From positions 62,001 to 126,000 of the IMG/VR virus record IMGVR_UViG_3300040796_000034: a stretch of 64,000 nt of DNA. One strand, 5' to 3'. The DNA comes from a virus. This document shows positions 34,314 through 42,236 of this stretch, in pieces. Under the pieces are notes generated by a model. That model ran no database searches, had not been told where the DNA came from, and was given only the letters and a program-made list of their open reading frames with translations. The position numbers and the translations under genes were made by a program. How positions within the stretch are numbered: the first letter of the stretch is position 1; each line of letters opens with the position of its first letter.

Positions 34314-34355
34314 TATTGTATTCTAAGCTTATAAAGCTATTCATAGAATACAATA
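34314..34355 (+). promoter_or_regulatory. Inverted repeat TATTGTATTCTA / TAGAATACAATA
   Basis: A perfect 12-bp stem (34314-34325 with 34344-34355) enclosing AGCTTATAAAGCT, itself palindromic. It uses the same GTATTCT/AGAATAC core as the nested hairpins at 34.7, 37.6, 48.4 and 48.9 kb, and precedes the gene at 34395. Confidence 0.6.
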
Positions 34356-34394
34356 CAAGGCAAAAATTATCAAGGATTATCGAGGTTAGAAAAA

Positions 34395-34667
34395 ATGAAA
34401 ATTAATGTAGATTGGGTTGAACACATTGGAAACCTAGATACATACACCCGATGGTTTCAAAATCTGTATGAAAATATAGATTCTGAAATCGAAGATTATA
34501 TCTCCCTTAGAAAGGGAGAAATTTTAGGAGATGTTGTAGAAAAACAATTAAGCTACAGTTATCAACAAAATCTTGAGATATCTTGGTTTGGTGATTACGA
34601 CATTGGTGTAGAGTTGCACCGCGCATCCGGAGATGAAACTTGGTTCATCAAGTTTACTATCGATTAG
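34395..34667 (+). CDS. Hypothetical protein
   Basis: 90 residues, acidic, not recognised. Contains ISWFGDYDIGVELHRASGDE and ends in TAG that is itself the first bases of the nested hairpin element that follows. Confidence 0.5.
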   Translation: MKINVDWVEHIGNLDTYTRWFQNLYENIDSEIEDYISLRKGEILGDVVEKQLSYSYQQNLEISWFGDYDIGVELHRASGDETWFIKFTID

Positions 34668-34728
34668 AATCTAGCACTAGGGATATAGTGCGATTATATC
34701 CCTGGCTGCTGTATTCTTTAGGATACAG
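34666..34728 (+). promoter_or_regulatory. Nested hairpin element, copy 1
   Basis: Arm AGAATCTAGCA (34666-34676, overlapping the upstream TAG stop) can pair with TGCTGTATTCT (34707-34717). Inside is AGGGATATA / TATATCCCT (34679-34687, 34695-34703) with loop GTGCGAT. The 3' arm can instead pair with ATACAG at 34723-34728, so two mutually exclusive folds exist. Sits 35 bases before the next start. Confidence 0.7.
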
Positions 34729-34762
34729 TGTAAAACTTAGAAAATTTTCGAGGATAGAAAGA

Positions 34763-35452
34763 ATGGACCCTATCGTAGGAATTAACGTAAGCAGCCACCC
34801 ATACATAACGCAAGCTTTAGAATGCTGCAAGTTTGATATCGCAGCCCCTCTATGGGCACGATTAGCAACGCTTCGTCGTATGAAATTACATTGTAATGCG
34901 TACCGGATTAAAGTGGACATTAACCACATGGTCTGGAAGAAAGGCCAAGGCCCTTTAAAAACCTACTCCGTAGGGGAGTCTTACCCAGTTAACTTACAGT
35001 GCTTTCTGGGAGAACACAAAACTTTTTACATACCTGGGAGTTACTCCCAGGTAACAGGGAGTCACCGACTAATTAAAGTACCTCTGAGTGAGGTAGATGC
35101 TTTTTTGGTTGACAAAAAAAGCATAATCGTCTACCCGAAAATGGACGCGGCGTTCTTCTACCGTTCCCACGAACAGTATCCCCAGTATTTGGGGACTAAT
35201 CCATACAAATACAAAGAAATGCCTCAAAACGGTATTTCTTTCTTTTTCAAACCTCAATCATCATCTGTTGTAGGTGAGGCAGTCTCTCAGAATAAAGGTA
35301 CACGGTTAGAGTGCTTCTACCCCCATACAAATATTTTAAAGGGAGTAGAGATGGATTTTGGGAAATATTTCCCGGATTACCCGGAGTTATCTGTTGAATG
35401 GGCTTTGCAAAAAGAAGTTATTAGCAAAAAACTTCTTAAAGCCTATTCATAG
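34763..35452 (+). CDS. Hypothetical protein
   Basis: 229 residues from the ATG at 34763 with GAGGA upstream; a start at 34640 would read through the hairpin element and is rejected. Not recognised. Beta-rich C-terminal two thirds with aromatic clusters (EHKTFYIPGSYSQVTGSHRL, AAFFYRSHEQYPQYLG). Hydrophilic, probably cytoplasmic. Confidence 0.52.
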   Translation: MDPIVGINVSSHPYITQALECCKFDIAAPLWARLATLRRMKLHCNAYRIKVDINHMVWKKGQGPLKTYSVGESYPVNLQCFLGEHKTFYIPGSYSQVTGSHRLIKVPLSEVDAFLVDKKSIIVYPKMDAAFFYRSHEQYPQYLGTNPYKYKEMPQNGISFFFKPQSSSVVGEAVSQNKGTRLECFYPHTNILKGVEMDFGKYFPDYPELSVEWALQKEVISKKLLKAYS

Positions 35453-35482
35453 AAGCTTTTATTTCACCCCTTGACACAAGCT

Positions 35483-35523
35483 AGAATCTAGCACTAGGGA
35501 TATAGCGGCCTTCCCTATATCCC
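35483..35523 (+). promoter_or_regulatory. Partial nested hairpin element
   Basis: AGAATCTAGCA (35483-35493) and the inner hairpin AGGGATATAG / CTATATCCC (35496-35505, 35515-35523) are present, but the TGCTGTATTCT arm is replaced by GCGCCGC. It begins close to copy 1 in sequence and looks like a decayed duplicate. Confidence 0.55.
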
Positions 35524-35543
35524 GCGCCGCTAAAGTCTTATTT

Positions 35544-35574
35544 AACCCACCCTAACCCGGTGGGTTTTTTTTTT
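35544..35574 (+). terminator. Rho-independent terminator
   Basis: AACCCACC / GGTGGGTT stem with loop CTAACCC and a run of ten T. The same stem-loop recurs at 37876, so it belongs to a repeated intergenic module. Confidence 0.8.
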
Positions 35575-35640
35575 GCTCGAAAAATGCAGCGATCGCCCCG
35601 AGTTTTTAGCGCCGCAGTCCCACGGGTTGTCACTTGTCCG

Positions 35641-35714
35641 GGCCATCACTTGTAATTGTTTGTCCGGGCCTTCATACGGGTTGTCTTGTCCATAGTGTTT
35701 GTCATAGTGTTTGT
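35641..35714. repeat. Dispersed repeat GGCCATCACTTGTAATTG plus tandem 12-mers
   Basis: 35641-35686 aligns with 38012-38059 (shared CTTGTAATTGTTTGTC, then ACCTTYATACGG, then TTGTCT). It is followed by CATAGTGTTTGT twice in tandem (35691-35714); a third copy lies at 40414-40425. Confidence 0.65.
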
Positions 35715-35894
35715 CATCCTTTCACTAACATTCATTCTCCGGCCCCTAGAAAGCTCGTAAAGGTGCATTAAGCTTGTCTCTGGTATATTCTACCCTTTAT
35801 TATTTCACAAACCTTAAAAGCCCGTATATGCAGGGTGATTTGTGTTTTAAATGTGAAAGGAGCAAATTGGACACAAGCTAAAAAACTTTTAATT

Positions 35895-35910
35895 TGTGAT
35901 TCAAATCACA
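35895..35910. promoter_or_regulatory. Perfect CRP-type palindrome TGTGATTCAAATCACA
   Basis: Exact TGTGA-N6-TCACA (35895-35910), the consensus of CRP and of cyanobacterial SyCRP1. It lies 57 bases before the start codon at 35968, just upstream of AACTAGCTAAAGTAG, which contains a possible -10 (TAAAGT). Suggests cAMP-linked or phage-encoded control. Confidence 0.6.
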
Positions 35911-35967
35911 GACAAAGGATTTTTAACTAGCTAAAGTAGAAACATAGAAACAACAAAGAGGATTATC

Positions 35968-36708
35968 ATGGCAATTTTGAAACTAGAGTACGTTAAACGT
36001 TCTACTTTTTCTTGGGAACGTGATTTGGTAGAGCTACCAGCAAACACCCCCCAGGGTATCTACTACTCAAAGGATGAGCTAGGGGACATTCTTTATAATT
36101 TCTTAGGTGAGGAGGAATTTACCGATGAAGATGAGGATGGTTTCCCGGCGATACCTTACAAGTTAAGCTTTGATGGGGTGAAGGTAAGTGAATCATCTGT
36201 AATAATGGCTGTCCGCGATATGTTTCCTGGGACGACGCTAATTGATATTACTGAGGACGACGTAGCTTACATCCGTATGGAGTGTTACCCCAACACTTTT
36301 AAGGAGTGGGTAAACCTTCAATTTGCTGAGAGCTTTACTCTCGAATATATTAAGACGGCACTCCCTGACATATCTGAGTGGGCGCAGTCCAACTGCCCGC
36401 GGTCTGCTAAACTTTTTGACATCTATTCAGAAGAAATTCAAATTCTGGCACTTGTAGAATCTGCGGACTTTGAGACCCGGTTCGAGGGGTGTCTAACGGG
36501 TTTTAAGACGGACCTACTCGATATTGCGTTAACTGAAATTGTGATGATTATCGTCAACGAATTAGAAGAAGCCGACGACGATGACTTCAACGAATGGTGT
36601 GATAGTGAGGATGAGGACGACGATGAGGACTATAGCGACGGGTATTTCAATGATGACCTCGTTGCATTGAAATATGAGGTACTAGACCCAGATAACGATT
36701 TATTCTAA
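35968..36708 (+). CDS. Acidic hypothetical protein
   Basis: 246 residues, not recognised. The C-terminal 40 residues are mostly Asp and Glu (EEADDDDFNEWCDSEDEDDD); the N-terminal part is mixed alpha/beta. Strong GAGG before ATG. A DNA-mimic-like acidic tail is notable, but such tails are common and no inhibitor family is recognised. Confidence 0.52.
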   Translation: MAILKLEYVKRSTFSWERDLVELPANTPQGIYYSKDELGDILYNFLGEEEFTDEDEDGFPAIPYKLSFDGVKVSESSVIMAVRDMFPGTTLIDITEDDVAYIRMECYPNTFKEWVNLQFAESFTLEYIKTALPDISEWAQSNCPRSAKLFDIYSEEIQILALVESADFETRFEGCLTGFKTDLLDIALTEIVMIIVNELEEADDDDFNEWCDSEDEDDDEDYSDGYFNDDLVALKYEVLDPDNDLF

Positions 36709-36716
36709 TACCAGAA

Positions 36717-36740
36717 ACACTCCCGGCCTTCCGGGGGTGT
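36717..36740 (+). terminator. Hairpin ACACTCCCGG / CCGGGGGTGT
   Basis: 10-bp stem (one G-T pair) with loop CCTT, directly after the stop at 36708 and before the next start. A variant (ACATCCTCAG ... CTGGGGGGTGT) follows the next gene near 37102-37126, so this is also a repeated intergenic unit. Confidence 0.55.
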
Positions 36741-36767
36741 ACAATCCAAAATTACCAAGGTAAAAAA

Positions 36768-37091
36768 ATGAAATACATACCAGACTCCCTACCTACACCC
36801 TCCTTACAAGAGGATATAGACCGGACAGAGAAGGCAATAGCCTTTTATGTAACCGACTACCTAGAGGCGACACCACATTGTCCATGTACTTTAGGGGAAA
36901 TTATCCAAGATATAAAAGGGTTAGCTGAATTGCCCGCTAATTTAAGAAATAGGGAGGTTAGTTCTTTTAGCTTACGGTTAACAGACAATGATGAAGATAC
37001 GAATCGTTTATTTACTTTACTGGTGGCGTACTTAAAAGATTTACAAAACTTAGAAAAAGAGCAAATCAAAGACCAAACCTCACGACTTTAA
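36768..37091 (+). CDS. Hypothetical protein
   Basis: 107 residues, not recognised. Helical, with CPCTLGEIIQDIKGLAELPA near residue 38 and a long C-terminal helix. AAGG ribosome site 8 bases upstream. Confidence 0.48.
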   Translation: MKYIPDSLPTPSLQEDIDRTEKAIAFYVTDYLEATPHCPCTLGEIIQDIKGLAELPANLRNREVSSFSLRLTDNDEDTNRLFTLLVAYLKDLQNLEKEQIKDQTSRL

Positions 37092-37198
37092 AAAACCCGA
37101 AACATCCTCAGCCTTCTGGGGGGTGTACAGCCCAAAAAAATAGCTCTGGGGCTGCTGATGAAGGTAGGAGCTATGCTTAGAAAATTAGGAGATACAAG

Positions 37199-37597
37199 AT
37201 GGCTAGTAAGATGCCACAGTTTGATTTGGACCAAGTGAAATCTGTATTAACAGAGGAAGAGTACAAGCTCTTCCAACTCACCCTTAACAAAGACCGACTC
37301 CGGGCCACCAAGCCCACAGAGAAAAAATGTGGGGACAAATTGGGGGAAGCGTATTACGTCTGGCGTATGACCGCATTTTATTTAGCGGGGTTTCATCCCC
37401 ACAACAGTATGCCAGTCTGCGCAGATTTGCTGATTGATTCTTTCTATCTGTACGAGTACGAGGAAGACCCAGAGAAAGTAAAAATCAAACGAGCGCAGTA
37501 TGATGCTCGTATTGCCGAACTAGATGAGATAGTTGATAAAGTGGTAACAAGTCAAAAAGGCATCATCAGGTGGGGGCGAGCATTAGGTTATTTCTAG
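37199..37597 (+). CDS. Hypothetical protein
   Basis: 132 residues, not recognised. Helical and charged (LDQVKSVLTEEEYKLFQLTL, then a Trp/Tyr-rich centre). GGAG site before ATG. Ends TAG five bases before the next nested hairpin. Confidence 0.5.
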   Translation: MASKMPQFDLDQVKSVLTEEEYKLFQLTLNKDRLRATKPTEKKCGDKLGEAYYVWRMTAFYLAGFHPHNSMPVCADLLIDSFYLYEYEEDPEKVKIKRAQYDARIAELDEIVDKVVTSQKGIIRWGRALGYF

Positions 37598-37602
37598 CCC
37601 CT

Positions 37603-37655
37603 AAAATCTAGCAAGATGGGGAGTAGTGCGATTCCTCCCCTCTCTGCTGTATTCT
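37603..37655 (+). promoter_or_regulatory. Nested hairpin element, copy 2
   Basis: AAAATCTAGCA (37603-37613) pairs with TGCTGTATTCT (37645-37655). Inner stem GGGGAG / CTCCCC (37618-37623, 37635-37640). The inner loop again contains AGTGCGATT as in copy 1, while the inner stem differs in sequence but keeps pairing. Lies 22 bases before the next start. Confidence 0.65.
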
Positions 37656-37677
37656 GTTTAACTTTGTAAGGATTTGT

Positions 37678-37797
37678 ATGAGAACTTTCTCAGAAACGTA
37701 TTGGACAGTAAACGACTTGTATCTGGACAATCTCTCGATTGCCTCGAAGCGGTGGAAAACAACCGACACCGTTATCGGCGGTGTGAAATACCGCTAG
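37678..37797 (+). CDS. Very short ORF with good ribosome site
   Basis: 39 residues, MRTFSETYWTVNDLYLDNLS..., ATG five bases after AAGGA. A competing frame from TTG at 37674 to 37862 gives 62 residues but has almost no space for the ribosome site. I prefer the ATG frame with low confidence; one of the two is probably used. Confidence 0.35.
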   Translation: MRTFSETYWTVNDLYLDNLSIASKRWKTTDTVIGGVKYR

Positions 37798-37875
37798 AAC
37801 AGGTTTGCAAAACCCAGGAATGGGGCGAAGAGCTTATTAAAAAACTAACAACCCTTTCATAATTTCAATTTCCAG

Positions 37876-37899
37876 CCCACCCTAACCCGGTGGGTTTTC
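37876..37899 (+). terminator. Rho-independent terminator, same stem as at 35544
   Basis: CCCACC / GGTGGG with loop CTAACCC and TTTTCTCTT tail. The stem-loop core is identical to the one at 35546-35564. Confidence 0.75.
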
Positions 37900-37942
37900 T
37901 CTTGTCTCAATTTCCCGGATCGCAAACCCTTTTATTAGCGGC

Positions 37943-38059
37943 GGCCATCGCCAGTCTGGCCATCGCCAGTCTGGCCATCGCTACAGTCTGGTCATCGCTT
38001 GTCTAAGCCCCGCCACCGCTTGTAATTGTTTGTCTGCTGGACCTTTATACGGATTGTCT
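37943..38059. repeat. Tandem GGCCATCGCCAGTCT repeats and dispersed repeat
   Basis: 15-bp units at 37943 and 37958, a 17-bp variant at 37973 and GGTCATCGCTTGTCT at 37990. GGCCATCGC is the reverse complement of the GCGATGGCC core of the iterons at 32.5 kb. Continues into the 48-bp sequence (38012-38059) shared with 35641-35686. Confidence 0.7.
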
Positions 38060-38060
38060 C

Positions 38061-38098
38061 AGTGATTAGCATCATATAACCTAGTGATTTGTATCACC
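38061..38098. promoter_or_regulatory. Two CRP-like palindromes 22 bp apart
   Basis: GTGA-N6-TCAT at 38062-38075 and GTGA-N6-TCAC at 38084-38097 (AGTGATTTGTATCACC). Two-turn spacing puts both on one DNA face. Located 62 bases before the UUG start at 38159. Confidence 0.55.
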
Positions 38099-38158
38099 CC
38101 TTAACGATTGTCAATTGAATATTATAGTAATTGTCAAGAGAATTAAAGGAGTTTTAAA

Positions 38159-38488
38159 TTGAATGAATTAGAAATTGCCAGGCAAGCCGCTATAGGCGCA
38201 TCCTGGTATCAGAATGAACGAGACCGGAAAAGTTACACTAAGAATTGTAGTCGAGCCTACTTGTCTGCATTCTACAAATCTAGGGGCTACAAGTACACCC
38301 CTAGTAAAGAAGTTGAGTACAACTTTATAGGCAATTTGTTTTTAGTTGTACGGGAGCCAATAGTATTATATCGCGATAGGGGTCATGTACTCCTTTGGAG
38401 CGATAAAATCGTCTATCTTACTTCTAAAATAGGAGAAAGGATAGATGAGGGTGACTACCTCTTAAAGTATTACTGGGAGGGGTTCTAG
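38159..38488 (+). CDS. Hypothetical protein, UUG start
   Basis: 109 residues. Start TTG at 38159, seven bases after AAAGGAG; no in-frame ATG early on. Basic, Tyr/Arg-rich (NERDRKSYTKNCSRAYLSAF). Not recognised. Possibly cotranscribed with the amidoligase gene 48 bases downstream. Confidence 0.5.
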   Translation: MNELEIARQAAIGASWYQNERDRKSYTKNCSRAYLSAFYKSRGYKYTPSKEVEYNFIGNLFLVVREPIVLYRDRGHVLLWSDKIVYLTSKIGERIDEGDYLLKYYWEGF

Positions 38489-38536
38489 TAGTAAATAGTT
38501 GAATAAAAGTTAGATAACGTAAAGGAGTTAGATACA

Positions 38537-40204
38537 GTGGGAAAATTTGTAGAGGACAATGAGTCCACAGACTTATTTCAGTACAGCGTGGACGTAGTGA
38601 AACACGCCACTGGAGAATACAGAAGAGAGTTAGAAATATGGGAGGATACCTGTGAGGGGTATCGATGCGGGGGGTATAATGCCTACCGCGACTACAACCC
38701 CTGGCGGACGGTGATAGGGTTGGAGTTGGAGATGGAAGGGACATCCTTCTGTATCGAAAACTACTCATCACTGTTAAATTACGGAATCTTTTCAGAGGAT
38801 TCCACGGTAGATGCTGAATTTAAAGGGCTACCGTTTCGGCTCTCAGATTGGCTACGAATAGCGGCTGAGAATCGTTTTAATTTTGACAAATTTTTGCGGT
38901 ATAACAGTGAGGACAATGGCGCGGGTCTTCATATCCACATATCACAGAGGTGTCTGTCGGAGGAGGCAGCCGAGTATATTAGAGGGTTTCTCTGTAATTG
39001 CGGAGAAAGTGTTTTGGAGACAGTTGCAGGGAGAGAACTCCCTAACAACTATGTAACGCCATACACTACCCTTGATAGTGGGAAATATGGATATACAACC
39101 CGACATAAAAGTGGAGTGACCTGGGAGATTCGTATTTTCCAATCGCCGAATGATTGGCAAGGATTAATACGATGTCTTGTATGGGTAGCGATGCTCGTAC
39201 AAAAAGCAGAGAGTACCAGTGATAGACCGGGTAAGTATGGTCCGCTATCATACAATGGTATTCCACAAGAAACTTGGAAAGAAGTTTTCCAGGAGATGTT
39301 AGATAAGTTTGAGGGTATATATCCACAGATTGTTAGTAATCTTGAAAAATTACCCTTAAGGCAGGAGGATATCTGCCTAGAGTATCTATATGATGAAGAC
39401 GATGAGGAGGGGTACGGGGAACCATTATATTACGACCCCGTAACAGATGACGAGTTTGAAAGTTACGAAACTTATGTAGAAGTCATCTATGGGAGGATAA
39501 TTGACGACCCCTTTAGCTATATGGAGGATGGTTACAATTCAATCAAAGACTTGTATGAGGTTGGCGATTACAATCTTTTCTACGAATCATGCTTTCCGAG
39601 TCTTTGGGTTAGCGATATCTATGAGGTGATTCGCTACGACGATGACCGTATCATAGAGATGCTCCATGAGGACTTATGGGAGTATATCCATAAAATCCCT
39701 TGGAAAAGACTTCTAGTACCGACGGCGGATAACCTGTTTCGGGTAAATCGCAATAACCCGTTAGGACGTTTAACTCACGCTATACAAGAGTATGGCTTTA
39801 ATGAGGATGCCATTGTTGAGGAGTTTGTAGAGAATTTCTTAAGTCTGGATTTCCCTGAGTGGTATAGAGATAAATGTAATGAATACCATCGATACAACTA
39901 CTACTCCAATGACTATAGCTTACAGAAACACCCTACAGAGGAGGTGTTATATGAATACCTTCGAGAGGAGATTCGTAAGTTAGTCCGAGAGACAATACAA
40001 GCTAACTGGGTAACAAGAGCTAACTGGGTGTGGATAAATGAGTATGATAGTAACACCCTTATACGCCGATACTCAAATCCTGTACTAGAAGTACAACTAT
40101 TCTCGGAGTATTGCGATTTGTACCCCATGTTGCCGTTAGGATTTGAAATGGAGTATAAAGTCGCTAATGCAGTAGGTATCCCCTCCTGCTGGATAGTGAA
40201 ATAA
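38537..40204 (+). CDS. Glutamine-synthetase-like amidoligase family protein
   Basis: 555 residues from GTG at 38537 (AAAGGAG upstream). Signature of the Amidoligase_2 group: GLELEME at 61-67, EDSTVDAEFKGLPF at 87-100, GAGLHIHIS at 128-136, and TWEIRIFQSP at 195-204. The Glu and His residues align with the metal/ATP site of the GS fold. Such enzymes join carboxylates to amines, and in phages may modify proteins or make peptide-like small molecules. The C-terminal 300 residues are acidic and unfamiliar. No partner ATP-grasp or GCN5 gene is visible nearby. Confidence 0.7.
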   Translation: MGKFVEDNESTDLFQYSVDVVKHATGEYRRELEIWEDTCEGYRCGGYNAYRDYNPWRTVIGLELEMEGTSFCIENYSSLLNYGIFSEDSTVDAEFKGLPFRLSDWLRIAAENRFNFDKFLRYNSEDNGAGLHIHISQRCLSEEAAEYIRGFLCNCGESVLETVAGRELPNNYVTPYTTLDSGKYGYTTRHKSGVTWEIRIFQSPNDWQGLIRCLVWVAMLVQKAESTSDRPGKYGPLSYNGIPQETWKEVFQEMLDKFEGIYPQIVSNLEKLPLRQEDICLEYLYDEDDEEGYGEPLYYDPVTDDEFESYETYVEVIYGRIIDDPFSYMEDGYNSIKDLYEVGDYNLFYESCFPSLWVSDIYEVIRYDDDRIIEMLHEDLWEYIHKIPWKRLLVPTADNLFRVNRNNPLGRLTHAIQEYGFNEDAIVEEFVENFLSLDFPEWYRDKCNEYHRYNYYSNDYSLQKHPTEEVLYEYLREEIRKLVRETIQANWVTRANWVWINEYDSNTLIRRYSNPVLEVQLFSEYCDLYPMLPLGFEMEYKVANAVGIPSCWIVK

Positions 40205-40255
40205 GGAAAGAGAATTAGAAGAGCTTCCATAAAGGAGCGGCTATTAAATTTGTAC

Positions 40256-40281
40256 AACCCGGCGATAAGTCGGGTTTTTTT
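40256..40281 (+). terminator. Rho-independent terminator after the amidoligase gene
   Basis: AACCCG / CGGGTT stem (40256-40261, 40271-40276) with loop GCGATAAGT and a seven-T tail. Confidence 0.75.
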
Positions 40282-40819
40282 ATGCTAAGGATCGCAAGAA
40301 AAAATAAGCGCCGCTAGCACTTGTCAATCTATACCCGCCAACTGTCTTTGGCCCATAGAATTACTTGGCCCTTTACCTTCACTGTCCCCAAATCTGATAG
40401 CGCGGTTCTGGCTCATAGTGTTTGTCCATCATAAGCGCAATAGAGGAAATAGGGTATCATAAGCTGCTAAATAAGACTGTATTGTATGACACTTTTTCTA
40501 ATATTTATTTCACAACTTTTTAATAAGAAGAAAAGGATACCATACTTCGGTTAATTTGTCAAGCATTTATTAAAATTAATTTTTTTTAAAAAAATTTTTA
40601 TAAGCTGAAACTCTTGTACAGTAAAGGTTACAAGCATTGGACATCGGCTATTTCACTAAATGAGGGGTCAGACCCCCTATGCAAATTCCTTAAAAGATGT
40701 CATTATAGAAATGTGGAAGGAAAAAGAGCTTGAAACCTAACGGTGGTAAGACTTTCACCTAACACGAGTTACTACCAAGGGCCAGAAAAAAAAACTTAAA
40801 AACTTTTTTTGAAAAACCC

Positions 40820-40848
40820 TTGACAAACTAGCTAAACAAAGCTAAAGT
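40820..40848 (+). promoter_or_regulatory. Sigma70-like promoter
   Basis: TTGACA at 40820-40825 and TAAAGT at 40843-40848 with a 17-base spacer that contains ACTAGCTAAA, also present near 35930. About 280 bases before the gene at 41125. Confidence 0.5.
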
Positions 40849-41124
40849 AGTAATAACGAGTTAAATAGTTAACTCCTTACAATTTAGAATTTAACCGGGA
40901 CGACCGCTAGAGGCTCTCGTTTGTTAAATGTCAATTTTTTCTTTACTGGAATGAGGTTTAGCTAAATCTCTACCGAGTAATCTAAATGATTGTAATCATC
41001 ATTTACTGATTGCCGAATAGAGCTTTAGTCATACAACAGACAAAGTTCGTTGATAGGGTTCAAATCCCTATCCTGGTATTACCTTTTAGGTAAAATGTAA
41101 AATCCATAATGGAGTTTAAACCCA

Positions 41125-41517
41125 ATGAAAATATTCAACGGAACCCAACATCAGATAACCTTTTATAAGGTACAGGATACAACTCCTGTCGAGGGAGGTC
41201 GTAAGCTCATACTAAACGAAAAAGGAGCCGAGCCTTACTATGTAATCGCACCGGGTACAAATCTCAACTGTATAAAGTGCAACGCTGATGCACCTAATCT
41301 CGAAAGTCCTGTCCCCCTAGTGGGGGCGGTGCAATTCAAAGATGCAGATATCCTTCCCGAGGGGTATGACCTGTACATAGTCTCAAATCTGTACCGCGCC
41401 GCGTGTGTAGAGTTAGGACGCAATACCGACAAACTCGCTACGGTATCAGGAACCGTGTATAAAGGGGTTCCTGGAGAATTTAAACCTTGCGGAGTTATCG
41501 AGCTTGCTGTAGGTTAA
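41125..41517 (+). CDS. Conserved-type hypothetical protein ('N-x-T-x-H' start)
   Basis: 130 residues. The N-terminus MKIFNGTQHQITFYKV, the middle PLVGAVQFKDADILPEG and LYIVSNLYRAACVELGRNTD match a widespread unnamed phage/bacterial family with 'NlTpH..' at the start, 'G.v..LP' in the middle and 'yIVS......R.D' near the end. No function is established that I can name. Ribosome site GGAG precedes ATG. Confidence 0.5.
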   Translation: MKIFNGTQHQITFYKVQDTTPVEGGRKLILNEKGAEPYYVIAPGTNLNCIKCNADAPNLESPVPLVGAVQFKDADILPEGYDLYIVSNLYRAACVELGRNTDKLATVSGTVYKGVPGEFKPCGVIELAVG

Positions 41518-41855
41518 TAATCCTGTCCTGTTTGGCAGAGTTCGTTAAACTGCCATCTTTCAATCACCAAGGTTTACCCGGTCCCTTACCTAAATACCGG
41601 GAGTAAATCTATTAACAAGATATCATGTTTAAGTGTCCAATGATTTATCAAAGACTTTACCGAGATGGGTGTACACCCCCTATAATTGTACATCCGTTAA
41701 ATACAATGCCTGATAGTAGTGAAATCATCTGAGATGAAAAAAAAACTACTCCTAATCTATCTGCTCTATTACTTACTGCTGGATTGTATTCTGTAAAGTC
41801 CCAATTCAGCAAGAGTTAATAGTCAATCAAGAAGAGTTAATCGGAGACTACAACG
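41518..41855. other. 338-base intergenic region with strong secondary structure
   Basis: No gene seen. Hairpins include TGGCAG/CTGCCA (about 41532-41553), GGTTTAC-CCGGT / ACCGG-GTAAATC (about 41572-41610) and the perfect 12-bp palindrome GGGTGTACACCC (41667-41678). A GTATTCT core like that of the nested hairpins appears near 41788. Confidence 0.5.
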
Positions 41856-42086
41856 ATGGGTTTATATCAATTAGGTTTGCAAGATTCGATGTTAGAGAAA
41901 CCTCGTACACGAGAGTCGTTAAAAATAGTAATAGGCTCGGAAATTCCAATAACATCTTACTATCAGGAATATTTACGGGGGTTCCATTTCCAAAAGCCCG
42001 TAATATGTCCCTTTTGTAAAGCCGTACAAGGCATTTCAGGGGTTGACAAGATACCCTTTGAATGTCCAGAGTGTGAAGCTACCTAA
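41856..42086 (+). CDS. Small zinc-ribbon protein
   Basis: 76 residues. C-terminal CPFCKAVQGIS, then PFECPECEAT gives a C-x2-C ... C-x2-C zinc ribbon. The N-terminal 50 residues are unknown. Likely a small nucleic-acid or protein-binding adaptor; no specific role can be named. Confidence 0.55.
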   Translation: MGLYQLGLQDSMLEKPRTRESLKIVIGSEIPITSYYQEYLRGFHFQKPVICPFCKAVQGISGVDKIPFECPECEAT

Positions 42087-42091
42087 AACTT

Positions 42092-42156
42092 AGTCGAACA
42101 GTCCTGGATATGACTTTAAACTGTCTAAGTAAACTAATTAACAGAGGTTTTCGACT
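42092..42156 (+). other. 65-base structured region closed by AGTCGAA / TTCGACT
   Basis: The 7-bp ends pair perfectly (42092-42098 with 42150-42156) and CAGT/ACTG pairs inside. It looks like a tRNA-sized fold but has no T-loop or anticodon arm. Directly precedes the tRNA-Cys gene by 80 bases. Confidence 0.4.
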
Positions 42157-42236
42157 GACATGAAAAGAAGAAATGAACTACTAGCACAAGCTAACTATTT
42201 AGGTTCTACGGATAATACCCTATAAAACTGCTTATC

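Larger units (their letters stand above)
35453..35967. other. 515-base intergenic cassette with hairpin, terminator, repeats and palindrome
   Basis: No gene seen. In order: a partial nested hairpin (35483-35523, 3' outer arm missing), a terminator (35544), one HIP1 octamer GCGATCGC (about 35590), GGCCATCAC/TTGT repeats (35641-35686), tandem CATAGTGTTTGT (35691-35714) and a CRP-like palindrome (35895). Confidence 0.65.
40205..41124. other. 920-base intergenic region with terminator, palindromes and promoter
   Basis: No gene seen. Contains the terminator at 40256, GC-rich TTGT/GGCCC repeats (40318-40430, including CATAGTGTTTGT), an A/T tract with T8 and A7 runs near 40580, the palindrome GGGGTCAGACCCC (40664-40676), a promoter at 40820, near-palindrome GAGGTTTAGCTAAATCTC (about 40952), ATGA-N6-TCAT (about 40987), and a tRNA T-arm-like motif (41057-41073). 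Confidence 0.6.

Noticed and set aside
37943-38004. CRISPR array at the GGCCATCGCCAGTCT repeats
   Set aside because: Units are 15-17 bp with no spacers.
38942-39326. Antisense frames inside the amidoligase gene
   Set aside because: They are shadows of a conserved coding frame with low-complexity translations and no ribosome sites.
40946-41088. tRNA with a group I intron
   Set aside because: The 3' T-arm is good, but the candidate 5' halves pair poorly, the D-loop lacks GG, and the insert is too short for a group I intron.
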